From IMG/VR virus record IMGVR_UViG_3300046095_000293, positions 1-22,655 of that record: DNA of 22,655 bases; one strand, given 5' to 3'. Under the pieces are notes generated by a model. That model saw only the letters and a program-made list of their open reading frames with translations. It made no database searches and had not been told where the DNA came from. Of the stretch, positions 15,081-20,458 are shown piece after piece (position 1 is the first letter of the stretch; every line of letters begins with the position of its first letter). A program made the translations under genes and the position numbers. This stretch comes from a virus.

Positions 15081-15408
15081 ATCCTTTGTTTTTATTAAAC
15101 ACGATAGTCGACTGACTTTGCAATGTATCTACTATCCCTTCACTGGTCATTATTTGATTGATTATCATATTGATTGTGTGATACTCTGCCATTTGCGATA
15201 AGTAGTTGTTTATTTTAAATGGCGCCTTGTTATTTATCAATCTGTACTGATTGATTTGTGCAATCGTTTGTTGCTCAAACTCAGTAAGTGTGAACGGCAC
15301 TGAGTGGCGTTGTGGTGTAAATGATGAGAACAATGTCTCTCTTATCGCTTGGCCTACTGCTACGAGTATTAATGCTAAGAATCCTGCTTGTACTATTGCT
15401 GCGAACAT
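15049..15408 (-). CDS. Membrane-anchored CAP/SCP-like protein, short (119 aa)
   Basis: Residues 3-22 (AAIVQAGFLALILVAVGQAI) are one hydrophobic helix, an uncleaved signal anchor. Residues about 42-90 (EFEQQTIAQINQYRLINNKA, then PFKINNYLSQMAEYHTINMI) follow the N-terminal pattern of CAP/SCP domains: helix with IN-YR, a short link, N--L---A--H. The rest of a CAP domain, about 50-60 residues with the second His and Glu motifs, is not evident, so it is a truncated or very divergent member. It overlaps the ACP-like gene by 16 bases. A cell-envelope role is inferred. Confidence 0.45.
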   Translation of the reverse strand: MFAAIVQAGFLALILVAVGQAIRETLFSSFTPQRHSVPFTLTEFEQQTIAQINQYRLINNKAPFKINNYLSQMAEYHTINMIINQIMTSEGIVDTLQSQSTIVFNKNKGYDQKTNQRID

Positions 15409-15683
15409 AATAATTGATTTAGTTGTGAATATAATTGCTCTACTGTTTTGATGTCATACATAGTGTCATCAGGAATCGTTATGTTGAGTGCTCTTTCAAG
15501 AGAGATTTGAATATCTATCTTCATTAAGCTGTCGATACCATAGTCGTCTTGAATGGTGTGATGTGGTAGAGGATTGAGGTGTGGTGCGAACTGAGTGCCA
15601 GTTGGTAGCGCTTCTTCTAATATCTCGATGATGTCGTTGTTCATCGTTAGAGTGATGTTTGGGTAGTGATCTAGGTTTAGCAT
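15393..15683 (-). CDS. Acyl-carrier-protein-like protein (96 aa)
   Basis: The start is taken as ATG 15683 (MLNLDHYPNI), 13 bases after the preceding stop; the in-frame ATG at 15731 lies within the decayed gene. Residues 45-92 follow the ACP pattern: a DDYGIDSLMKIDIQISLE helix with the DSL motif (D51, S52, L53), whose Ser normally carries 4'-phosphopantetheine, then a short IPDD turn, a TVEQLYSQL helix and the C-terminus. The first 40 residues carry helix I (IIEILEEAL) and a Pro/His-rich loop. No acyltransferase or synthase gene is nearby, so any carrier role would need host enzymes. Confidence 0.68.
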   Translation of the reverse strand: MLNLDHYPNITLTMNNDIIEILEEALPTGTQFAPHLNPLPHHTIQDDYGIDSLMKIDIQISLERALNITIPDDTMYDIKTVEQLYSQLNQLLCSQQ

Positions 15684-15696
15684 ATCGTTTTGATTT

Positions 15697-16094
15697 TTAG
15701 TTATCTTCGTTAGTCCACTCTTGTACTTCATCTCTGAACTGTTCGAGTTCGTCGATCTGTTCGTTTAGCACGTGACTCTCTTGTAGAGATTGTGGAACGT
15801 TATCAAGGTTTTGTTCGATGAAGTCATCGATCTCTTGAAGTAGCTCGTCTCTTTGATCTTCATCTTCAAGTTAGCTTAGTGCTGCTGACCAGTTTTCCAT
15901 ATTGCTCGCAAACTCCCCTTGGAACGATTTCATATATTGTAAAATCCAAGCTGATACCTCTTCGGCTGTATGTCGTCGGATTTTCTTGTTGTCTTTCTTA
16001 GACTTTTTGGCTCGCAGTAGTAATACTCGTCACCCTTTTCTATCCCCTCTGTTGGATAGTTTTTGTTGGCTTTTTTAATAAAATAGATCTTCAT
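15697..16094 (-). pseudogene. Decayed gene of a Bacteroidetes phage coiled-coil family (frameshift plus in-frame stop)
   Basis: ATG at 16094 starts MKIYFIKKANKNYPTEGIEK then GDEYYYCEP, the N-terminus of a protein type I associate with Bacteroidetes phages. At a run of five A (16008-16004, minus sense) the frame must shift: with one extra A the reading continues KKSKKDNKKIRRHTAEEVSA to a TAA at 15873-15871. In that same frame after the stop a good acidic helical sequence resumes (LEDEDQRDELLQEIDDFIEQ, then ESHVLNEQIDELEQF) to the final TAA at 15699-15697. As written only a 54-codon ORF (15930-16094) is translated. Two lesions point to real decay rather than one read error. It lies between the tRNA-like element and the ACP-like gene. 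Confidence 0.7.
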
Positions 16095-16119
16095 GGTTTT
16101 CGGTTTTTCAATTAATTAG

Positions 16120-16216
16120 TGGAAGAGAGAGGAATCGAACCTCTGATCTCGCTCATTATCTCCTTATCATTCCGCAAGGCATGCTCGTGCTTTCCCCACC
16201 CTAAGCTATCTCTCCC
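16120..16216 (-). tRNA. tRNA-like element with G3-U70 pair and abnormal anticodon arm
   Basis: Minus strand: acceptor GGGAGAG (16216-16210) pairs fully with CTCTTCC (16127-16121), with G-U at position 3-70, the alanine identity pair. The T arm AGAGG-TTCGATT-CCTCT is perfect. The D arm TAGCTTAGGGTGGGGAAAGC is canonical, with T8, A9 and a GCTT/AAGC stem, but there is one extra A before T8. Between the D and T arms lie 44 bases, far more than usual for class I. The best pairing I find is CGAGCAT with ATGAGCG across tandem A-G mismatches, enclosing an extended hairpin. No proper seven-base anticodon loop is seen; CTTGCGG would read as UGC (Ala). CCA is not encoded. It may be a decayed tRNA-Ala or a specialised tRNA-like RNA. 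Confidence 0.5.
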
Positions 16217-16248
16217 ATTAGGGACATTTTCGCTGTCCCAAGTCTCGT

Positions 16249-16287
16249 TTATGCAGCCACTTCTAAAGCAGGTGCAGAAAAGATGTT
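16249..16287 (-). other. tmRNA tag-peptide reading frame
   Basis: Within the coding piece the frame AAC-ATC through GCT-GCA-TAA reads NIFSAPALEVAA then stop. An Ala-Leu near the end and a terminal -VAA match the hydrophobic C-termini of known tags (for example -ALAA or -AVAA), which the host ClpXP and related proteases recognise. The exact resume codon is uncertain: ATT or GTT one or two codons earlier is also possible. The stop codon falls in the loop of a P5-like stem, as in other tmRNAs. Confidence 0.7.
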
Positions 16288-16360
16288 AATAACCTTTGGA
16301 GTTATCGTGTACTATCGCCTATTTAACTCATTGGTGCTGAAATCAAAACCAGTCACCCCC

Positions 16361-16479
16361 GTGTGCCCGACATTTAACGACCTCGAAGCAACAGTCGTTT
16401 GGGGTCGATAGAATATCAAACTACCGACAAATCCACCACTCTGTTCCGTGTTGACGTTTACAGAGAACCCTAAGACTCG
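16361..16479 (-). other. Intervening transcribed segment of the permuted tmRNA, hairpin-rich
   Basis: The 119 nt joining the acceptor and coding pieces carries no ORF. It can form three local hairpins: CTCTGT/ACAGAG (loop 15), GTCGGTAG/CTATCGAC (8 bp with one G-U, loop TTTGATATT) and AACGAC/GTCGTT. In permuted tmRNAs this segment is removed by RNase P at the 5' end of GGGGGTG and by 3' processing after the discriminator base. The structure here suggests folding that assists processing or a retained function. Confidence 0.6.
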
Positions 16480-16663
16480 TGGAGGTGCTCGGAATCGAAC
16501 CGAGGTCTTTCAACTAATTTGTCAACCTGACAGCGAATAGTATATTTAGAAAGACAAAGTTGCTGTGTCACACCTTATTGTAATGTAAGGGCGTCCACCC
16601 ATTCCGTATTTGTTGACCGACACTTGTTTCGCTTTGTCTTTTTTGATTTCAATGAACGTTTTT

Positions 16664-16702
16664 ATTATGATGTAAAGTTAAAACTTATTTATGTAATGCC
16701 AA
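16664..16702 (-). promoter_or_regulatory. Promoter P5 for the tmRNA locus
   Basis: Minus strand: TTG (16702-16700), 19 bases, TAACTTTA (16680-16673), three bases, CATAAT (16669-16664). It lies just after the stop of the HNH gene, and the next 570 bases to 16094 contain no open gene, so its product is an RNA. This supports independent transcription of the tmRNA. Confidence 0.68.
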
Positions 16703-16712
16703 CGATCTGCAC

Positions 16713-17126
16713 CTAGAATGGGGTATCGTGTTGATCTAATTGTAGTGGCTTGACTGTAACTACTTCAAACTCACTTTCGCCCCTTTCGTTTAATTGCTTC
16801 CATCGCTTGTATTTGCGTGTATTCTCTGCGTTAGTTAGCAATTGTAAATTATCTTCAATGTATCCTAATGTTTCGTCTTTGCGATCTACGTGATAGCACG
16901 TACTACTCCTCCCTCTTTTAGCAATATACTCAACTTTAATGCAAAATGCTGTAAAGTATTCAAGTGTGATTGTAAATAACTTTCCTCTCGCTTTGGCGTG
17001 CCCTTTCAATCTGTAGTATGCTACTTTGATTGGGTACTTAGCTTCATATCTATGGTTTTTGCAATTATTGCATATCTTTCTTCCCTTTGCTGGTGGAGCT
17101 GTATTGCAGTCGATACACTTACTCAT
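16713..17126 (-). CDS. HNH endonuclease with N-terminal zinc ribbon (137 aa)
   Basis: Residues C4, C7, C19 and C22 form a short zinc ribbon. The C-terminal half has an HNH-type core: CYHVDRKDETLGYIEDNLQL with H79, D81 and N93, then LLTNAENTRKYKRW with N99 and N102. This is the degenerate His-x-Asp ... Asn form common in phage homing or packaging-associated HNH proteins. It overlaps the TerS-like gene by 8 bases, and HNH proteins next to terminases can help cut packaged DNA. A homing role is the alternative. It is the last gene before the tmRNA promoter. Confidence 0.75.
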   Translation of the reverse strand: MSKCIDCNTAPPAKGRKICNNCKNHRYEAKYPIKVAYYRLKGHAKARGKLFTITLEYFTAFCIKVEYIAKRGRSSTCYHVDRKDETLGYIEDNLQLLTNAENTRKYKRWKQLNERGESEFEVVTVKPLQLDQHDTPF

Positions 17127-17604
17127 TCGATGTCGCTTTGCTTAATAGTTGGGTCAGTCTACTTTGTTGATCTATCGACAATTTTTGAGTGTCATATCTT
17201 TGAGGTATGCCATAATTGTTTTGAGTATTGACTGTAACTTCGGTCACGTCTTGTTCATATAATTGCAGTAACTTTTCTTTCTGCTCCATCGCTTTCATCT
17301 TAACTTTAGCAATGTCATATATCTCGGCTTTGCGATAAATATCCTCATAAACGAGTGTATGTATCTCTACAATTTTTTCGTTGTTCTCAGCCGTTGATTC
17401 AGATATGTAATCGCGAACCTCTTTAATGAAAGTCAAAGCCTGTCCTTCGTTCATTGCAGTGTCATCACACAGCTCTTTCATTACTTCTCGCAAAGGTCTT
17501 GCTTCAAGAATGTATTTGCTGTATTTTAGCACAGCCTCTCTCTTCTCGTTATGAGAAGAGAATATATTGACTGCTCCTGGTTTGGTTGCTTTTCTTATTC
17601 TCAT
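17119..17604 (-). CDS. Second terminase-small-subunit-like protein (161 aa)
   Basis: A 161-residue helical protein. The basic N-terminus (MRIRKATKPG) precedes helices (24-66) that could be a DNA-binding domain, a long central helix (75-118, VEIHTLVYEDIYRKAEIYDI onward), then QKEKLLQLYEQ (108-118), NTQNNY (126-131) and LSIDQQSRLTQLL (142-154). The last three blocks recur in the same order and nearly the same spacing in the 290-residue protein beside TerL. This suggests that the two are distant paralogues. Small terminase or a related DNA-binding oligomer is the best guess. It follows the UvrD-like helicase with a one-base overlap. Confidence 0.5.
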   Translation of the reverse strand: MRIRKATKPGAVNIFSSHNEKREAVLKYSKYILEARPLREVMKELCDDTAMNEGQALTFIKEVRDYISESTAENNEKIVEIHTLVYEDIYRKAEIYDIAKVKMKAMEQKEKLLQLYEQDVTEVTVNTQNNYGIPQRYDTQKLSIDQQSRLTQLLSKATSNE

Positions 17605-19064
17605 TAAATACTTAACTGAATCAATTGTTTTTTTGCCCTAGTTATTGCAACAAACTGTAAGTTAGCTTCTTGAACTTTCTCCCAAGATTGTACTGCTCTT
17701 GGCGATGGATACATCGCTTTGCCGTCGTACTTTTCAATCAAGAATACTCTGTCAGCTTCTAACCCCTTGCTTCTATGGATTGTCATCAATTTAAGGCTCG
17801 TTTTACTTTCGGCAAAGATCTCCTTAATTGTTGATACTAGCATCGATGAACTATCAATATGTGACAAAATAACTTTGATCACTTCACATTTCTCTTCTAA
17901 TGACACGTACTTAGGGTGAAGAGTCGGCTTACTTATTCTCTCTCTAGTTAGTTGTTCGATTATTGCATCAAGCTCATCCTGCATTCTTAGTAGTGTATTC
18001 TCGATAGAAGATGTTTGTACTTTTTCTGCAAGATTGACAAGTCCCGTTTCGATATCTCTCCCTATTACTTGTGCTTTAATTCTGTTTTTCAAAAGATGGA
18101 AGAACGCTTCAATTAGTGGAGCTGTTTTGCGACAAATTATCAAATCACCTACTTGAGCTTCATCTATAGTTCCTTTTCTAACCTCTCCATCGACTGCTCC
18201 TTCAAAGTATTGTATTGAATCGGGATATATCTCTTGCGCTTTGCGCACAATATTCTTAGCACATCTATATGAGATTGACAATGGCAGTGTCGTTGTATTT
18301 GGTCTCTCTTGCAGTTTGCTGAAAGAGTCCACACTTGATCCTGAGAACGAATAGATACTTTGCTTTTCATCTCCTACAGCTAACAATCTCCCTTGTGGCT
18401 TGAGTATTCTTTCAACAAATATTCGCTGAGCGTTGTTGAGATCTTGAGCCTCATCAAGAAGGACATAGTCGTAAATAGGATCTGCTAAATTGAGTTTGAT
18501 TGGCAAGTAGATCATATCAGTGAAGTCAATTGACGTCAACTTTCTATCCTTATTGAATTCGCTGATCACTTTATTGAAGTGCTCTTTGGTGTAGTTCACA
18601 TTGTAGTGTTGACACATCAACTCTAAGTCTTCATCGTTGAACTTTGTCAATGTCATTCTTGCATAGTTGATAATATCAACCATCTCATAACACATCTTGA
18701 ACGTTGCTTTGATCTTCAACTCCTCCTTTGGGAATGTGTTGAGAAAGATCTTGAACCACTTATCGTTATCAATTCTTACCCCCTTCTTAGTTGCAAAGAT
18801 CATTCTACATCCTAGACTGTGCAGCGTTGACGCTGTAGTGTGTGCTGGAATCCTACTCTTCAATTCGTTGACAATCGTATTACTGAACGACAAGAAAATT
18901 GTTTTCTTGAATTTAGGAATGATATTCAATATTTCAAGAAGTGTTGTTGTTTTCCCTGACCCTGCAGTTGCTTGTACGCAGATATTATCTTGCGTAGTCT
19001 TTACTGCCTCAAAGATGTTAAATTGATATTCACTAAATTTCATTTTCGGTGCTACTGCTTCCAT
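17604..19064 (-). CDS. Superfamily 1 UvrD/Rep-type helicase (486 aa)
   Basis: A 3'-5' DNA helicase of the UvrD/Rep/PcrA class, likely for phage replication or recombination. Motifs in order: I ATAGSGKTT (32-40), Ia SFSNTIVNELKSR, Ib-like TTASTLHSLG (76-85), II VLLDEAQDLN (201-210), III AVGDEKQSIYSFSG (229-242), IV SYRCA (265-269), V LMTIHRSKGLEADRVFL and VI FVAITRAKKQL near the C-terminus. The 2A/2B insertions are short, since 486 residues is well below cellular UvrD (about 720). An internal ATG at residue 8 (MKFSEYQFNIF) is an alternative start. It follows the GIY-YIG gene after 18 bases. Confidence 0.93.
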   Translation of the reverse strand: MEAVAPKMKFSEYQFNIFEAVKTTQDNICVQATAGSGKTTTLLEILNIIPKFKKTIFLSFSNTIVNELKSRIPAHTTASTLHSLGCRMIFATKKGVRIDNDKWFKIFLNTFPKEELKIKATFKMCYEMVDIINYARMTLTKFNDEDLELMCQHYNVNYTKEHFNKVISEFNKDRKLTSIDFTDMIYLPIKLNLADPIYDYVLLDEAQDLNNAQRIFVERILKPQGRLLAVGDEKQSIYSFSGSSVDSFSKLQERPNTTTLPLSISYRCAKNIVRKAQEIYPDSIQYFEGAVDGEVRKGTIDEAQVGDLIICRKTAPLIEAFFHLLKNRIKAQVIGRDIETGLVNLAEKVQTSSIENTLLRMQDELDAIIEQLTRERISKPTLHPKYVSLEEKCEVIKVILSHIDSSSMLVSTIKEIFAESKTSLKLMTIHRSKGLEADRVFLIEKYDGKAMYPSPRAVQSWEKVQEANLQFVAITRAKKQLIQLSI

Positions 19065-19082
19065 TTTTTTTCGATTTTTCGA

Positions 19083-19457
19083 TTATATTTTAATTTCTAT
19101 TTTCAATTTTACCGCCTGCTCATAAGTGATTCCTAAAGTTTTAGCGAGTGCTCTTCGTTTCTTTTGAAACTTACCATCCTTATTCAATTCAGGAGTGTGT
19201 TGGTCGATACACAACTCTTCAATCGCTTTAAGATTTAGCTTTTCATCTACTCTAACATAAGAGTATCGATTGAATACCTTGCCATCCTTCTTATGTCTGT
19301 CGATCGAGAAAGCTATATGATTTGTAGTTTGACCTATATATACTAAAGTATTTCCTCTATATAGAAAGTATAACAAATTATATGAATCTCGTATGGTGTA
19401 AATCTGCAATTTGCAAAGATCCAACTCTTGAGCGAATTTGATTTCTTTAGGACTCAT
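19083..19457 (-). CDS. GIY-YIG nuclease-like protein (124 aa)
   Basis: I place the start at ATG 19457 (MSPKEIKFAQELDLCKLQIY), one base after the upstream stop; the ATG at 19496 lies within the previous gene. The domain shows LLYFLYRG (28-35, degenerate GIY), VYIGQT (39-44, YIG), R54/H55 and the catalytic Glu in KAIEELCIDQHTPELN (E80), with N92 closing it, then a basic tail. It is a compact nuclease, either homing-type or a replication/repair nuclease. Position between an initiator-like gene and a helicase favours a DNA-processing role. Confidence 0.75.
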   Translation of the reverse strand: MSPKEIKFAQELDLCKLQIYTIRDSYNLLYFLYRGNTLVYIGQTTNHIAFSIDRHKKDGKVFNRYSYVRVDEKLNLKAIEELCIDQHTPELNKDGKFQKKRRALAKTLGITYEQAVKLKIEIKI

Positions 19458-19458
19458 G

Positions 19459-19803
19459 TTAGGTGGCTTTGAACAATTTAGCAATCTCGTTCTCATTAAC
19501 AGTGTAGTAGTTTTTCTTTGGAGCGGCTCCTCTACTTTCGTAACTAATCAACTTCAACTCTTCTAATTCTTTAAGTATTCGACGCTGAGTGTCAACTCCA
19601 ACTTTCCACTTCTTCTCAATGTCCTCTCTCTTGTAGAAGAACCACTTACCATCCTCCAATTCGTCTCTAGTGGAGTGATAATCGTACTTGTCGATTAGAT
19701 CTGTCAATGCAAACGCTGTTAGTAATCCAAGCTTATCAGTAATAACTTTGCTTAGGCGCCAATAGCTCTGTTGAGCTAATAAGTGTGATAGTATGTTTTT
19801 CAT
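19459..19803 (-). CDS. Winged-helix replication-initiator-like protein (114 aa)
   Basis: A 114-residue protein with a winged helix: LGLLTAFALTDLIDKYDY (25-42), FFYKREDIEKKWKVGVDTQR (55-74), RILKELEELKLISYESRGAA (75-94), then a wing APKKNYYTVN (94-103). This pattern is shared by DnaD N-terminal domains and phage O-type or plasmid replication initiators. The gene lies directly downstream of the 22-bp iteron-like repeats, the usual arrangement for an initiator that binds iterons next to its own gene. No oligomerisation domain is present, so it may be a minimal initiator or a repressor of the same locus. Confidence 0.6.
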   Translation of the reverse strand: MKNILSHLLAQQSYWRLSKVITDKLGLLTAFALTDLIDKYDYHSTRDELEDGKWFFYKREDIEKKWKVGVDTQRRILKELEELKLISYESRGAAPKKNYYTVNENEIAKLFKAT

Positions 19804-19850
19804 TTGGTAAAAGTAATATATTTTTACAATCCCCTTTAGTTATTAGTACT

Positions 19851-19938
19851 TACAATCTCGAAATCTTCGCTATACTATGGCGATTCTTTAGCTATAGTAT
19901 GCCTAAATTTTAGCCGTACTATGCCTAAAAAATCGCGT
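19851..19938. repeat. Iteron-like 22-bp phased repeats (three good units plus one degenerate)
   Basis: Units start at 19873, 19895 and 19917, exactly 22 bp apart. Units 2 and 3 share TA(G/C)TATGCCTAAA; unit 1 reads TACTATGGCGATTCTTTAGC. Unit 2 contains a CTAAATTTTAG palindrome. The preceding 22 bp (19851-19872, TACAATCTCG then AAATCTTCGCTA) is a weaker match in the same phase. Two helical turns per unit places each copy on the same face of DNA, as in initiator iterons. Confidence 0.65.
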
Positions 19939-19945
19939 ATATATA

Positions 19946-20001
19946 AAGAACAAATCTATAAGAACAGAATAATAAGAACAAATAAGTAAAAACAAAGCAA
20001 C
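19946..20001. repeat. Four 14-bp tandem repeats, AT-rich (AAGAACAnn)
   Basis: AAGAACA begins at 19946, 19960 and 19974, with a degenerate AAAAACA at 19988, all spaced 14 bp. The block contains almost no G or C outside the core. Directly next to the iteron-like array, it has the composition of a DNA unwinding element, where strand opening would start. Together with the 22-bp repeats it fills the 214-bp gap between 19804 and 20017. Confidence 0.6.
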
Positions 20002-20017
20002 TGCGTTGAATTTCAAA

Positions 20018-20314
20018 TTATTTTGGATTGTACTTTGAAAGTTGATTGAGAGTATAAAAAGCTGCTTTATCAAAATCTCTTTCAAAATTATGAGACGTTG
20101 TGTGTTCTCCAACTCTTATAAGAAGAATTATATCATTTGAAGACCAAGCTTCTGTGATTGATATATCAACTCCCTTAGTTTGTATATGTAATCCTATTCC
20201 ATAATTATTGCGTAGAGGATAAACATCTCCATCCACTCCTTGAGATTTTTTGTCTGCTAAAATTATCGCCAACACCATTTGTGCTGTCACGAACGATTGA
20301 TTAATTACTAACAT
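20018..20314 (-). CDS. Hypothetical protein (98 aa)
   Basis: I choose ATG 20314 (MLVINQSFVTAQMVLAIILA), two bases after the stop of the small membrane gene, over ATG 20353, which overlaps it. The product then reads DKKSQGVDGDVYPLRNNYGI and is mixed alpha/beta. The N-terminal hydrophobic helix is too polar at its start for a clear membrane span. Not recognised. It is the last gene before the repeat-rich gap. Confidence 0.55.
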   Translation of the reverse strand: MLVINQSFVTAQMVLAIILADKKSQGVDGDVYPLRNNYGIGLHIQTKGVDISITEAWSSNDIILLIRVGEHTTSHNFERDFDKAAFYTLNQLSKYNPK

Positions 20315-20316
20315 AA

Positions 20317-20445
20317 TTAGATTTTTAAAGTGAATATTGTGTGAAGTGTCCAAACAATGCCTTGAACTATATAATGCATTGCGAGTAGTGAGATCGATAC
20401 TATAATTAAAGATCCAATTGTCAAATATACATATTTTTTTAACAT
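20317..20445 (-). CDS. Small single-span membrane protein (42 aa)
   Basis: ATG at 20445 opens 42 codons ending TAA at 20317-20319: MLKKYVYLTIGSLIIVSISL, then LAMHYIVQGIVWTLHTIFTL. The first 25 residues are a positive start plus a hydrophobic helix, a membrane anchor with N-terminus inside; a second, amphipathic helix follows. It sits 14 bases after the 99-residue gene and 2 bases before the next start. Function unknown. Confidence 0.55.
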   Translation of the reverse strand: MLKKYVYLTIGSLIIVSISLLAMHYIVQGIVWTLHTIFTLKI

Positions 20446-20458
20446 AACATATTGATTT

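Larger units (their letters stand above)
16222..16542 (-). ncRNA. ssrA: Circularly permuted (two-piece) tmRNA
   Basis: tmRNA rescues stalled ribosomes: charged with Ala, it enters the ribosome and its ORF adds a degradation tag. Here the parts are in permuted order on the minus strand. The acceptor piece comes first: P2 strand TACTATTCGC (16542-16533), GTTGAAA (16514-16508), T arm CTCGG-TTCGATT-CCGAG, acceptor CACCTCC (16487-16481) and A16480. After a 119-nt spacer comes the coding piece: acceptor GGGGGTG (16360-16354), D-like ACTGGTTTTGATTTC, P2 strands TTTCAGC (16342-16336) and GCGATAGTA (16318-16310), hairpin ATAAC-TCCAAAG-GTTAT, the tag, and a P5-like AAGT/ACTT stem enclosing its stop, then hairpin GGGACA/TGTCCC. 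The acceptor pairs 7 of 7 with the tmRNA/tRNA-Ala G3-U70. P2 pairs 7 bp plus 9 bp with one bulge. CCA is not encoded. Piece ends are approximate. Permuted tmRNAs are known in alphaproteobacteria, some beta/gammaproteobacteria and cyanobacteria; Bacteroidetes have one-piece forms. Confidence 0.82.

Noticed and set aside
15697-16094. Use of a recoded stop codon (alternative genetic code)
   Set aside because: Many genes here end normally in TAA, TAG and TGA, and only one internal TAA is seen, next to a frameshift, so decay explains it better.
16291-16314. Alternative tmRNA tag frame reading HDNSKGY-stop
   Set aside because: It falls in the P2/PK1 region and its end lacks the hydrophobic Ala-rich C-terminus that proteases recognise.
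16120-16360. A standard-order tmRNA running from GGGGGTG (16360) to the T arm at 16120-16140
   Set aside because: GGGGGTG with CTCTTCC gives two G-U pairs and a mismatch, the P2 partners are missing on that side, and the T arm there already has its own perfect acceptor and D arm.
16480-16580. A normal tRNA ending in the T arm at 16481-16504
   Set aside because: No 5' acceptor strand matching CACCTCC and no D or anticodon arm exists upstream on the minus strand; the partner is GGGGGTG downstream.
16560-16610. Hairpin GGGTGGACGCCC as a terminator
   Set aside because: The stem is only 3 bp with a 6-base loop, and no T-run follows.
19851-20001. CRISPR array
   Set aside because: Repeats are contiguous tandem units with no unique spacers, and no cas genes are present.
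19903-20112. A 69-codon minus-strand ORF over the repeat region
   Set aside because: It is in another frame of the 98-residue gene and reads through the repeats; the repeat periods (22 and 14) are not multiples of three, against coding.
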